Source: Anabaena minutissima FACHB-250 | Lineage (GTDB): Bacteria > Cyanobacteriota > Cyanobacteriia > Cyanobacteriales > Nostocaceae | Assembly: GCF_014697125.1 (NCBI RefSeq) | Contig: NZ_JACJRG010000017.1 | Span: forward strand, 1-64,000 | Direction of reading: 5' to 3' | DNA: 64,000 nt | Part shown: piece by piece, positions 52,403 to 61,969 of the stretch | Position numbering within the stretch: the first letter of the stretch is position 1 | How the letters are laid out: every line of letters begins with the position of its first letter | Notes under the pieces: model-generated | The model's input: only the letters and a program-made list of their open reading frames with translations | Database searches by the model: none | Told to the model about the DNA's origin: nothing | Made by a program: the position numbers and the translations under genes

Positions 52403-53515
52403 TCAGTTTCTCTTGAGTGATGTGTCGAATTGTCGAATTTCTCTGGCTAGCCGCAATCCTATAATTAACTTAAGAAATAAAAGCATAGTTTTTTTAGTCA
52501 GCAAAATGCTAAAATTCAGGCGGAAAGCTCTATTTAAAAGCTGCCAAGTATTATATTTATCTCGCTCCAAGCCGTTGTAAGCTAGCTCTAATAGCTGATT
52601 GCTAAGATGAATCAAAACTTCATTACGATGTTTTTTAGATTCTTCCCGATCGAGTTTATAGTACTTGCAGAAAGCATGATGTAAGTAAAATATTTCTTCT
52701 ATAACTCGATTAAGCTGTTGTAGATTTAGAGCCTTTAGTTCCTCTAGCTCACCAAGCCATAACGAAGTCATTTCTTTAAGGAGTAGCCCATCATTCCCCG
52801 TCTTATCTTCGTCACATCCAAGTAAATAGCCTATATTACTAAACTTGATTTGCAGGGGTTCATCGTCAACTATATTTCCATAAGTAACTGTCATAGATGA
52901 AGGATTTATCCGCAAATTCACTAGATATTCATTTAGATTTACAATTTGTAATCTGCGGGCAATTCTCCACCACAAATCATAATCTTGGGCGTAAGAATAA
53001 GCTTCATTATAAAAACCAATCTGCTCCGCAATGCTATTTTTATGAAACATCACAGCACTATGTACAAAAGGGCAATAAAACAAAATTTCCCAACGGATTT
53101 GTGTGCTGTTACAAGGTAAATTACGCTTTTCAATTAATTTTCCTTGTGGATCTATATCTTTGTACCATGTACCTACCAATGCTACTTCAGGGTGTGTTTC
53201 CAAAAAAGCAACTTGTTTAGCTAACCTTTCAGGCTCCGAAACGTCATCCGCATCTTGACGAGCAATAAATTCCCCTTCAGCTAATTTCAGTCCCTTATTT
53301 AGGCTTCGCGTTAAGCCAAGGTTGCAGTCGTTATCTATCAACCGAATACGTGGATCGTCATAGGAACAAATGATTTCTCGCGTGCTATCTGTAGAGCCGT
53401 CGTTAATAATTAAGAACTCAAAGTCCTGGAAGGTTTGGTCAAGGATGCTATCTATTGCTTCTCGAAGGTAGATTTCTCCGTTATAAACTGGCATTAAAAC
53501 TGTGATACTAGGCAT
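52403..53515 (-). CDS. Family 2 glycosyltransferase
   Basis: A 370-aa GT2 enzyme (PSITVLMPVYNGEIYLREAI, INDGSTDSTREI, ARQDADD as the DxD site, SYAQDYDLWWRIA acceptor-side motif). The C-terminal third is helical and unlike the neighbouring GT2 proteins. It probably adds one residue to the surface glycan. ATG at 53515, 16 bp after the preceding GT4-type gene's stop. Confidence 0.9.
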   Translation of the reverse strand: MPSITVLMPVYNGEIYLREAIDSILDQTFQDFEFLIINDGSTDSTREIICSYDDPRIRLIDNDCNLGLTRSLNKGLKLAEGEFIARQDADDVSEPERLAKQVAFLETHPEVALVGTWYKDIDPQGKLIEKRNLPCNSTQIRWEILFYCPFVHSAVMFHKNSIAEQIGFYNEAYSYAQDYDLWWRIARRLQIVNLNEYLVNLRINPSSMTVTYGNIVDDEPLQIKFSNIGYLLGCDEDKTGNDGLLLKEMTSLWLGELEELKALNLQQLNRVIEEIFYLHHAFCKYYKLDREESKKHRNEVLIHLSNQLLELAYNGLERDKYNTWQLLNRAFRLNFSILLTKKTMLLFLKLIIGLRLAREIRQFDTSLKRN

Positions 53516-53531
53516 TTCTTTTACTCTTTAT

Positions 53532-54689
53532 TTAATTGGCTAATAGACTTTCAAATATCTGGCGATGCTTTTCTACCCAAGAGAGAATGTCGTATCGCTC
53601 TATCGCTATTTGCCGAGCAACTTGACCTAGCTCTGTTCGCCGCTCATAAGCTTCAATGATTCGCTTTGCCAGAACTAACGGATCTGGCGTATGAATTCGA
53701 TCCCAATCAAAAGGTAAGTTTAGTGAAATACCAGCATCCCTAACTAACTCATTCATACCGCCGTTACCAGCATGAACAATTGGTAAACCACAAGCCATTG
53801 CTTCAGCAACTGCATTTGGGGTCCAATCCATATGTTTAAGATGAACTAGTACATCGCCTTGGGTATAGATTGCAGGAGCATCTTGTTGTGTATATTGACC
53901 TAGAAATTTGACATCTGTTAAACCAACTTCATTTATCACAGCCTGGATACTTTTAAATCCACAATTATATATGCCTTCTCCATCACATAAAGGGCCAGCA
54001 ATCAGAAGACGTGCCTTTGGATACACTCGTTGCACATGTGGAAAGGCATAAATCAGAGGTACTAGTCGATGTCGAATGTATTGAACACCAGCAGCAAGAA
54101 CATGAAAACGATCTGGATCGAATATTTTCGAGGGTTGGAAGTGATTAGTCGCCACAGCATTGTAAATGATCGCAGATGGAGCAGAAGTGTGTCCTAAATA
54201 ACGTTCTGCCCCGACTTTGGCGTACTGACTTCCATATACTATATAGTCAGCTAGAGCGTGTATTTCAGCAGACTCTGCATTAATCTCGGCGTAGTCAGAT
54301 CCATAAGCTGGATGAAAAACACTATTAACGTGAAATACTACCTTCACCCCTTGTTTCTGAGCTTGGCGACAGATATCAACTGGAACTTTACCCCAACTCC
54401 CATAGATGATGTTGTAGTCGAAAGGATCGTTGGGAAAATACTCTTGCATCCGGATTAGTTTAACGATGGGTCCACCAATACCTGATGTTTCTCCGTTGTG
54501 CAACACGCGAGGAAAGGGGCCTCTAAACGCTTCAATTACTTGGTTTTTCGCTTTCATTGGCAAACGAAGCATGTTTGTTTTTTGGTTGACAAAAGTCTGT
54601 TTGACTTTTCGCTTGCCTTTAGCTGCGATCACTGTTCCGAAGTTGATAATTCCATGAATACTATCTTGAATAGTTGAAGGTTTCTGCAT
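53532..54689 (-). CDS. Family 4-like glycosyltransferase
   Basis: A 385-aa GT-B-fold protein. The N-terminal half is variable (RVLHNGETSGIGGPIVKLI, NIIYGSWGKVPVDI). The C-terminal half has the nucleotide-sugar site, KARLLIAGPLCDGEGIY and FLGQYTQQDAPAIYTQGDVLVH, and the E-x7-E-like region PNAVAEAMACGLPIVHAGNGG. Retaining transfer is expected for the family; donor and acceptor are unknown. ATG at 54689. A glycosyltransferase remnant lies just upstream. Confidence 0.88.
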   Translation of the reverse strand: MQKPSTIQDSIHGIINFGTVIAAKGKRKVKQTFVNQKTNMLRLPMKAKNQVIEAFRGPFPRVLHNGETSGIGGPIVKLIRMQEYFPNDPFDYNIIYGSWGKVPVDICRQAQKQGVKVVFHVNSVFHPAYGSDYAEINAESAEIHALADYIVYGSQYAKVGAERYLGHTSAPSAIIYNAVATNHFQPSKIFDPDRFHVLAAGVQYIRHRLVPLIYAFPHVQRVYPKARLLIAGPLCDGEGIYNCGFKSIQAVINEVGLTDVKFLGQYTQQDAPAIYTQGDVLVHLKHMDWTPNAVAEAMACGLPIVHAGNGGMNELVRDAGISLNLPFDWDRIHTPDPLVLAKRIIEAYERRTELGQVARQIAIERYDILSWVEKHRQIFESLLAN

Positions 54690-54719
54690 TTTTTAGCCTC
54701 ATATTAGAAAAAATGACTA

Positions 54720-54956
54720 TTATTTTTTACAAATTGTAGTGATGCCAATACCAACTTCACTCTCTCCAGATGAAGTTGAAGCCCTAGTTTCTAACTCCTC
54801 CAAGGCTGCGTACAAAATCCAATGACCTTCAGTCAGCCAAGTGTTGTAAGCGGCTTTTCCGGCTAAAGCTGTATGCCTGCGTATATCTGGATCTTGCAGT
54901 AGCTTCAATGCTTCTACATAATCTTGGATGGTGCGACAAACATAGTAAGCGTACAA
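54720..54956 (-). pseudogene. 3' remnant of a glycosyltransferase gene
   Basis: The open frame of 78 codons matches the very C-terminal helix region of GT4-type enzymes (CRTIQDYVEALKLLQDPDIR, AGKAAYNTWLTEGHWILYAA). It starts only with a TTG directly after an in-frame TAA stop, 28 bp from the ABC transporter stop, so there is no room for the rest of the gene. This is most likely what is left of a deleted or recombined glycosyltransferase. Confidence 0.75.
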
Positions 54957-54984
54957 TTAATTTTTCAAAAATGCTTTTCTTTAC

Positions 54985-56277
54985 TCATTTCTTAGATATT
55001 TTCCAAGAATGAGGCTGAAAAAACCGACTTTGACAGGATTGTATAGGATTAACATTAACCTCGAATTTAAAGGATTCAATTGTGTATAGCAAGGATATTT
55101 TTTGCATATATATTTCAATTTTAAAATCATAAACACCAACACCTAAACCAAAATAAGGCATCTTAATTTGAAGCTCATATCTACCTGGTAAAATACTTGG
55201 AAATACATTATTATCATCTTGAGAATTTATGTACATGAGATACGTGCTATCTGGAGGAAATTTTCTAGCTTTGATACTTAGACTAACTTGTGAAAGAGTC
55301 TTACTAACTATGAAATCTATAACGAGATAAACAAGTTCACCACTTGTGGGTGAAGTAATAAATTTATTTTTTTTATCTCTAAAAAATATTAAATTAATGT
55401 CTAAACTAGTGCTTTCAGTATTGGTTTTTTCTGGGTTCACAATAAATCCTAGAGATTCTTGTGATTTAAGTTGAAACAAATCATACTCGTACTTATTTAG
55501 CACAGGAGTTACATCACCAGATAAAACTTTTTCTCCTTTTTGAAGATAGATTGCTCTATCGCATACAGTTGCTATTGAATGGGAACTATGGCTGACTAAA
55601 ATAAAAGATGATCCATTCTGACGCAATTCATTTAGCTTTTGATAACATTTACTTTGAAACTTGGCATCCCCTACAGCTAGAACTTCATCAATTAACAAAA
55701 TATCTGGTTCTGTATGAATGGCACTTGCAAACCCTAACCTTGCTGCCATTCCGGAACTATAAGTCTGCACAGGTGCATCAATTGCATCCCCAATTTCTGC
55801 AAACTTTATAACTTCATCAAATCTCTCATCAATTTCCTTCTTAGACAATCCCAAAATTGCCATATTGGCATAAATATTTTCTCGCCCTGTCAAAATAGGA
55901 TTAAATCCCGCCCCCAAGGCGATTAATGGTGCTACTCGACCATTAACTTCTACACAACCACTATCTGGCTTAATCAAACCAGCAATAATCCGTAGTAGTG
56001 TTGATTTTCCACTACCATTTTTCCCAACTAAGCCTAATGCTTCTCCTCGACGCAATTCAAAGCTGACATTATTTAACGCCCAAAATTCTTTTTTTCGTAG
56101 TTGATCACTTTTTTCACGCAGCCCTAATAGCTCAGAGGTTATATCCTGAACACCATACATCAAAGACTGCTTTAAATCTCGACAAAACTTTTTAGAAACT
56201 CCCTTAACACAAAGGACAATATCGCTTTCTTTTTCCTGTGGCTTTGCTGTTATTTCTTGTTTATTGATAATCGTCAT
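54985..56277 (-). CDS. Polysaccharide ABC exporter ATPase (Wzt/TagH type)
   Basis: A 430-aa ATP-binding subunit. Walker A GKNGSGKST, the YSSGMAARLGFA signature, ILLIDEVLAVGD Walker B with D-loop, and LVSHSSHS H-loop are all present. This ATPase subgroup (LRRGEALGLVGKNGSGKSTL) serves O-antigen and teichoic-acid exporters. A ~150-aa beta-rich C-terminal extension resembles the Wzt carbohydrate-binding domain that recognises the modified end of the finished chain. It follows the permease gene by 2 bp. The fused GT2-methyltransferase nearby could supply such an end cap. Confidence 0.92.
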   Translation of the reverse strand: MTIINKQEITAKPQEKESDIVLCVKGVSKKFCRDLKQSLMYGVQDITSELLGLREKSDQLRKKEFWALNNVSFELRRGEALGLVGKNGSGKSTLLRIIAGLIKPDSGCVEVNGRVAPLIALGAGFNPILTGRENIYANMAILGLSKKEIDERFDEVIKFAEIGDAIDAPVQTYSSGMAARLGFASAIHTEPDILLIDEVLAVGDAKFQSKCYQKLNELRQNGSSFILVSHSSHSIATVCDRAIYLQKGEKVLSGDVTPVLNKYEYDLFQLKSQESLGFIVNPEKTNTESTSLDINLIFFRDKKNKFITSPTSGELVYLVIDFIVSKTLSQVSLSIKARKFPPDSTYLMYINSQDDNNVFPSILPGRYELQIKMPYFGLGVGVYDFKIEIYMQKISLLYTIESFKFEVNVNPIQSCQSRFFQPHSWKISKK

Positions 56278-56279
56278 AA

Positions 56280-57176
56280 TTATGAACTAATCCTCTCAAT
56301 TACAAATGGCATTGCTAGACGATAAATAATCCAAGCTAATAGCAATCCTAAAATTGCAATTAAACTTGCTATCCAAAATCCTTGCTGGTCTGAAATAACA
56401 CCTGTTGTTGCTAATTCCCTCGTTGTTACTAACAAGGGTGTAACCGGATTTAGTTTCACAATACTGCCAAATACCCCATTACTGGGAACTGGATAAACTA
56501 CTGGCGTAAGAAACAACCAAAATCCAGTAATTAAGGTTAATGCTCTAGAGAAATCCTGGTATAAAGCACCCATCGGTGCTAACAACAAACCTATAAACGT
56601 TCCTAACAACACTAAATGGATTAATGCTACTGGTGCTAGAATTAGGCTCCAAGTAACCGGGATTTGAAACCAGATAAATAAGCCCACAACTAATATGAGC
56701 TTGATGCCAAAGTTAAAAAATACTTCTCCTAATTTGGCAAGAATTAGTGCTTCACGAGGAAAGTTAATTCTTGCCAACATTGACTTGGCATTTGTCACTG
56801 CTTGGGGTGGTCCATTCAGTGCCTCTATGAAGGTTTGCCACAGTGTCATACTGAACATGACATAAGCAGGATATGGTAACTCTGTATTACCAATATTGAT
56901 AACACCGTTACTTTTAGCAAAAGTGAAACCAGCTGCCGTAATTATTGGCGGAATAAAAGCCCAAAAAATTCCTAGAAATGATTGACGGTATTGAGCACTA
57001 ATATCTCGCACTAAAAGTCTCCAAGTTAATTCTCGCGAGGCTAATAAATCTCGCCTCATTTCCTTAAACAACTTTAAGGGAGACCGCATCTGACTCTCAG
57101 ATGTGTAAATGAATCTAGTTGATTCTAATTCTGCTTTTTTTCTTTGTTCAGGTTGCTGATTTCTCAATTTACTCAT
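56280..57176 (-). CDS. Polysaccharide ABC exporter permease (Wzm/TagG type)
   Basis: A 298-aa ABC-2 membrane protein with about six hydrophobic helices (FLGIFWAFIPPIITAAGFTF, LVVGLFIWFQIPVTWSLILA, VALIHLVLLGTFIGLLLAP, LITGFWLFLTPVVYPVPSNG, and a final IASLIAILGLLLAWIIYRLA). The N-terminal cytoplasmic part (LTWRLLVRDISAQYRQSFLG) contacts the ATPase. It partners the Wzt-type ATPase to export an undecaprenyl-linked glycan through the inner membrane. Confidence 0.92.
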   Translation of the reverse strand: MSKLRNQQPEQRKKAELESTRFIYTSESQMRSPLKLFKEMRRDLLASRELTWRLLVRDISAQYRQSFLGIFWAFIPPIITAAGFTFAKSNGVINIGNTELPYPAYVMFSMTLWQTFIEALNGPPQAVTNAKSMLARINFPREALILAKLGEVFFNFGIKLILVVGLFIWFQIPVTWSLILAPVALIHLVLLGTFIGLLLAPMGALYQDFSRALTLITGFWLFLTPVVYPVPSNGVFGSIVKLNPVTPLLVTTRELATTGVISDQQGFWIASLIAILGLLLAWIIYRLAMPFVIERISS

Positions 57177-57306
57177 AGCTAGATACTGTAATTTGATTCA
57201 TAACCTTCTACCATGATTATTACTAATGCTATTTACTTCAGAATTGTATCAAGAGGTCAGCATAATTACTTAGTTCAAGATTTAATAAATAGAAAATCAC
57301 AAAGTA

Positions 57307-58263
57307 TTATCGTGCAGAGAGGAAAACTTTACAACGCAAAAAACGGGCTATATTTCGTACTTCATTATAGCCATTTGGACTCATCCAGCGAATTAAAAGA
57401 ATTGCTAAGCTCAAGCGAATAAAGTTTTGTGAATAACATATTTGGAAATTGTGTAGCATAGCTTGGTGACGGAAATATATTGCCTGTTTATAGTCTTTTT
57501 GTTCTATGGCTAGCCATGCAGAACACATATTTATATAGCTATAAGCTCGGTTTCTCAAATACAGTAATTCAAATGGAACAGATTGAAATGTTTTTTCTAT
57601 AACTGTCCGCATAGATTGAATTACTCTCGGACGATTGGTGGACATACTGTTACAATGCTGTCGGTAGAAAGTTAAGGGTTCTTTAACAACGGCAAACTGA
57701 TAATTTGCTGCGATGCGAAGCCACATATCCATGTCTTCTGCTGATTTTAAACTTCTGTCAAATAACCCTACTTTGTCAAAGCAACAGCGACGAATTATAG
57801 ATGAACTACAATTATTCATCTCGTTGGTTTCCAAAAGTTTTGCCCATACATTACCTTCAAAATGAGAAGCAAAAATTCTACCAGTGGGGTTGTCGTTTTC
57901 GTCAATTAAAACTGTCCAGGTATATACCAACCCTACTATTGGTTGACCATCCAGACAATTTACTTGTTTTTCTAATTTAGTTGGCTCCCATAAATCGTCA
58001 GCATCAACCAATGCTATGTACTCACCTTGTGCATTTTCGATACCCGTATTACGCGCTCCTGGCAATCCTTGGTTCTCTTGAGAAATTATTTTAACTCGTG
58101 GGTCTATTACACTAGTAGCCCATTCTAAAATATGGTCTGAACTACCATCGTTAACAATTAAAACTTCAAAATCTGTAAAAGTCTGATTTAACACACTCGC
58201 TACAGTTTTGGGTAAATAAACCATAGCATTGTAAGCAGGAATTACAACAGAAACTTTAGGCAT
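57307..58263 (-). CDS. Family 2 glycosyltransferase (paralogue A)
   Basis: A 318-aa GT2 protein (PKVSVVIPAYNAMVYLPKTV, VNDGSSDHI, LVDADDLWEPTKLEKQV, SAEDMDMWLRIA). It is clearly duplicated from, or with, the gene at 59771-60730, with which it shares long identical stretches. They flank a GT4 gene. It probably acts on the same glycan. ATG at 58263. About 130 bp lie between it and the permease start. Confidence 0.9.
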   Translation of the reverse strand: MPKVSVVIPAYNAMVYLPKTVASVLNQTFTDFEVLIVNDGSSDHILEWATSVIDPRVKIISQENQGLPGARNTGIENAQGEYIALVDADDLWEPTKLEKQVNCLDGQPIVGLVYTWTVLIDENDNPTGRIFASHFEGNVWAKLLETNEMNNCSSSIIRRCCFDKVGLFDRSLKSAEDMDMWLRIAANYQFAVVKEPLTFYRQHCNSMSTNRPRVIQSMRTVIEKTFQSVPFELLYLRNRAYSYINMCSAWLAIEQKDYKQAIYFRHQAMLHNFQICYSQNFIRLSLAILLIRWMSPNGYNEVRNIARFLRCKVFLSAR

Positions 58264-58292
58264 CTTTCAACTTCTTTTTAATTAAGAATTAT

Positions 58293-59729
58293 CTAAATCA
58301 ATTTAATATGTTTGATTGATTTATTTTCTACTAAGAGAAAGTTACGCAATTGCTCGGCAATTGTTTCAAGTGAAAAATATTCCTCAATTCGACGGCGGGC
58401 ATTTTTACCCAACTGTTGACTCCAAGCTTGATTATCCAAAACACGACCTAATGTCAGTGCTAGTGCAGTGGGGTTCTCTCGCGCTACAACTAACCCGCCA
58501 GAAATCTCGCCTCCCTCCAAAATGTCAGGGATACCCGGAGCATCAGTTGCCACTACAGGTAGTCCACAAGCCATTGCTTCTAGCGGGGCTACAGGAAAAC
58601 CCTCTTGTCGAGATGCCAAAGTATAAACGTCAGAGGCCGATAAGTATTGCTGTAAACGAGTGCGATCGCTCACAAATTCATCCACCCACATCACACCTCG
58701 CAGTTGCATAGTTGCAATAAGTTGGCGCAGGTTTTCCGCATCAGGGCCAGTTCCCACAAGCAGTAGTCGCAGGTCTTGTTCGGGGCGATCGCAGCAAATT
58801 TTTTTCCAAGCATCTAGCAGAATGTCTAAACCTTTACGATGTATATCTATGCGTCCGTGACAAACTACTACTTTGGCGTTAAGTGGGATACCAATTTCTG
58901 TTCTTACCTGAGTGCGATCGCTAGCTTGCCAAGTTGTTAAGTCTACTGGATTGAAAATGCGCGCTATCTTGTTGGTTGGCACTTGATAACGTGTACTCAC
59001 TCGTTGGCTTTCGGTTTGCGTGGCTATAATCAAACCTGTACATCCACGAAATGCTAATAGGCGCAAGGGATATTCAAGAAAGCTTTGTATCTCGTCGCCA
59101 CCTTGAAAAGTAGCGAATACTGGCAGACGCATTAACTTTCCTAAAAGAACGCAAGTATCGAAGCGAGCATATTCATATTCTTGGCACAGGATAGCATTGC
59201 AACCTTCATGCCGTATTTCTCTGGCAAGCAATCTTAGGGGCGTAGACAAGTAAGTTCCAGTACTTTGAGCTAGATTTTTCAGCTTTGTCAGTAGGGAACG
59301 ACGAGTAGTATTTGAGTCTGGGATATTTTTAAATTGCAGTTTTTCCCGGCCACTGTATAGACTCAATGCCTTACCTCGCAAAGCACGATAAGCAAGATAA
59401 TGTCTAGAAGTAGGTAAAACACAGATTGTCGCACCTGTAGGCTTATGGATGAACCGTGATGGCTGCTCGACACGAGCCGAAATGCAGAAGAGTACTGTTC
59501 TAACACCAACTTTTTGCAAAGCATGGATGTAGCCGAACATCCAACTACCAACGAACTCGTCACAGAAACTTTCAAAGGAAATATTAATGTGATCCAAAAA
59601 ATCGTCGATCAAGTCCATACAATGTAGTAAGGCGATCACTCTTTCCGATTCTTGATGCCAAGATAGTAATTCTTGTTTATTTATTCCATACTGTTTGGTA
59701 TTTTGCAGATAGGAAAAATTGTTGCTCAT
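58293..59729 (-). CDS. Family 4 glycosyltransferase
   Basis: A 478-aa GT-B-fold protein with a long N-terminal half. ATFQGGDE lies at the domain interface. VVVCHGRIDIHRKGLDILLD opens the C-terminal domain, with RLLLVGTGPDAENL and ASRQEGFPVAPLEAMACGLP (the E-x7-E motif), ending in EEYFSLETIAEQLRNFL. Retaining glycosyl transfer to the growing glycan is inferred. It lies between the two paralogous GT2 genes with 29-bp and 41-bp gaps. Confidence 0.9.
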   Translation of the reverse strand: MSNNFSYLQNTKQYGINKQELLSWHQESERVIALLHCMDLIDDFLDHINISFESFCDEFVGSWMFGYIHALQKVGVRTVLFCISARVEQPSRFIHKPTGATICVLPTSRHYLAYRALRGKALSLYSGREKLQFKNIPDSNTTRRSLLTKLKNLAQSTGTYLSTPLRLLAREIRHEGCNAILCQEYEYARFDTCVLLGKLMRLPVFATFQGGDEIQSFLEYPLRLLAFRGCTGLIIATQTESQRVSTRYQVPTNKIARIFNPVDLTTWQASDRTQVRTEIGIPLNAKVVVCHGRIDIHRKGLDILLDAWKKICCDRPEQDLRLLLVGTGPDAENLRQLIATMQLRGVMWVDEFVSDRTRLQQYLSASDVYTLASRQEGFPVAPLEAMACGLPVVATDAPGIPDILEGGEISGGLVVARENPTALALTLGRVLDNQAWSQQLGKNARRRIEEYFSLETIAEQLRNFLLVENKSIKHIKLI

Positions 59730-59770
59730 GAGGATTTAGTTTTTTATTATTTAATTAGACCAATAAGATA

Positions 59771-60730
59771 TCAAACAGAAATATTTACCAAATGCCGACG
59801 CAGAGTATAAACTAGCCTCAACAATTTACTGTAACTATCAGATCCCAAAAGTTTGATGGCAGCGATCGCTAAACTCAGACGAAGGTACTCACTAGAGAAA
59901 CGTAAATTTGGGTAGTAATCAATAGCTGAGTCACGAAAATAAAGTGCTAACTGATAATCTCCGTTAATACTTTGTAAAGCTTTCCAAGCTAAACACAGTT
60001 TTGCATGACCGTAGCTGCGATTTTTTAAATATAGTAGCCCTGGTGATGTATTAGCAAATGCTTTTTCAATTACTGTCTGGAAAGATTTTTCCATTACTTG
60101 ACAATTCTTAGACATACTATTGGGAACTTGTCGATAGTAAGCCAGTGGTTCTTTAATAGCTGCGAAGGGATAACGAGCAGCTATCCGAATCCACATCTCC
60201 CAATCTTCAATAATGCGTGAATTTGGATCAAATAACCCTACTGTGTCAAAACAACAACGACGCACCATTACAGAAGGACAAGCAATAACATTTTTCTCTA
60301 CCACTTGCCGCCAGGCATCTCCCTCGGCATAGGATTTCATCACTCTCCCCGTAGATTTGCCACTCTCATCAACTAAAGTCATCCAAGTATGAACTAACCC
60401 AACTGCTGGATTTCTATCCAAACATTGCACTTGCTTTTCTAATTTAGTTGGTCCCCACAAATCATCTGCATCTAAGAATGCAATATAATCTCCCTGAGCG
60501 CAAGCGATACCCATGTTACGCGCTCCAGCCAAACCCTGGTTTGCTTGCGAAATCAATATCACACGCTCATCAGTTAGCTCAGATTTCCATTCTTTGATAT
60601 TGTCCGAGCTACCATCATCAATAATCAATACTTCAAAATCACTAAAAGTTTGCTGCAAAACACTATCCACCGTTTCTGGCAAATACTGCATCGCATTGTA
60701 GGCTGGAATTATAACAGAAACTTTTGGCAT
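59771..60730 (-). CDS. Family 2 glycosyltransferase (paralogue B)
   Basis: A 319-aa GT2 protein (PKVSVIIPAYNAMQYLPETV, IDDGSSDNI, FLDADDLWGPTKLEKQV, IIEDWEMWIRIA). It is paralogous to 57307-58263 over its whole length, including the YRQ.PNSMS acceptor region and the Tyr-rich C terminus. The duplication may have diversified donor or acceptor use. Confidence 0.9.
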   Translation of the reverse strand: MPKVSVIIPAYNAMQYLPETVDSVLQQTFSDFEVLIIDDGSSDNIKEWKSELTDERVILISQANQGLAGARNMGIACAQGDYIAFLDADDLWGPTKLEKQVQCLDRNPAVGLVHTWMTLVDESGKSTGRVMKSYAEGDAWRQVVEKNVIACPSVMVRRCCFDTVGLFDPNSRIIEDWEMWIRIAARYPFAAIKEPLAYYRQVPNSMSKNCQVMEKSFQTVIEKAFANTSPGLLYLKNRSYGHAKLCLAWKALQSINGDYQLALYFRDSAIDYYPNLRFSSEYLRLSLAIAAIKLLGSDSYSKLLRLVYTLRRHLVNISV

Positions 60731-60870
60731 AAATTAGTATCATTAAACAAACAAAATGCCTGAAATTCAAAGCGAACAGAAGCTCAGATAATGGGTATAA
60801 TCTTATTTGTTTGAAGTATCTAGCCTGTCTGTTACCTAATAAGGTAAATTTAGACTCATCTATCAAATTA

Positions 60871-61844
60871 CTACTGATTGTGATCAAAAATATTTTTCAG
60901 TAAAGATGAGTCTTTGAAACTCTTTAGAACGCCATAATCTCTGGTAGCAAATCTTAATTGCAATATCAAACGATCCTTAAGCAGTGGGCGAGTCGCTTTA
61001 TGAAAACAATAGGGATCTTCAATAAAACCAGAACCTGATTCTCCACAAATAGTTAAAACATCTTCATGGTTGTAAGAGTTAAGAACCTCCCGATCTGTCC
61101 GTTGAGTTAGAGAAATAATTTGGGTAATCTTTTTTTTAAGATGGCTACCACGTATGCAAATGTGGGGACCACTCTGTAAATCTACATCAGTTAAGTAAAA
61201 AAAAATCTAAGGCAACTATAGTCATCCGGGTCATAATGAAAGAAACTAGCTGTCTTACTGAAATCATAATTTGTTTCGTCAACAGGAAATGTCCACCAAA
61301 GCCTGGCATCCGTGAAAATCGGCTCTGTTTTCATATATTTGGCTGCAATTGTCTTGATAGCTGGATCGTTACTAAGTTTCTTAATTGCTGGGCAAAGAAT
61401 ATCTACGTTGAAGTATGTCGCAGTAGAAAAAGGGGCTTGTTTTTTGTCTTCTGCTTGTTTTTTCTGCGAATAAAGGAAGCCGCATTTACTATCTAAATTA
61501 CCATAACAATCTGTAGACATAGCAAACATAATTATTTCTTGATAAATAATATTTGGTAATTTTATACCTATATAGCAACCATATTTATTTAAAGAATTGA
61601 CAACCCGTTCTACATCAATTTCTTGAAAAAGAGATTCAGAGAGATGATATTTATTTAATTCAGGAATTCTAGATAAGAATTTTATTGAATTCCTAAAAAA
61701 TACAAATCGACTCAATATAGACATTACAACCCATATAGGATTTTTGATTGTATGATGATAATGTGTCTCTAACCTCGATCTTGCTTCGCGAAGATTTTTA
61801 TCAAGGATTAAAAAATTAGTGTCATGATAATCACTTGTTTTCAT
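60871..61844 (-). pseudogene. PhyH-like (phytanoyl-CoA dioxygenase family) oxygenase, frameshifted at T9
   Basis: The open part starts at the ATG at 61844 (GAGG 8 nt before it; a TTG upstream is unlikely) and stops at 61191 after FHYDPDDYSCLRFFFT. Adding one T to the T9 run (61197-61205) gives LRFFFYLTDVDLQSGPH and stays open to a TAG at 60871, ending FDHNQ. The joined protein would be about 324 aa. It shows the Fe(II)/2-oxoglutarate dioxygenase motif HYD (HxD) and the distal His and Arg (YCFHKATRP). The lesion separates the HxD from the distal His, so the present form is inactive unless slippage restores it. Confidence 0.87.
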
Positions 61845-61969
61845 TTTGTCAGCCTCAAAATTAAAAAAAAGTAGGCGATTCAAAATAGTATTTTAAAAAT
61901 TAAATAAATATCAAGATAGAGTTCAACCATTTTTTTTAGCAGACAATCTGACAAAAATGAGATTCAAGA

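Noticed and set aside
57213..57422. 69-codon plus-strand ORF near the Wzm permease
   Set aside because: It overlaps the GT2 gene end antisense, with no start signal or family features.
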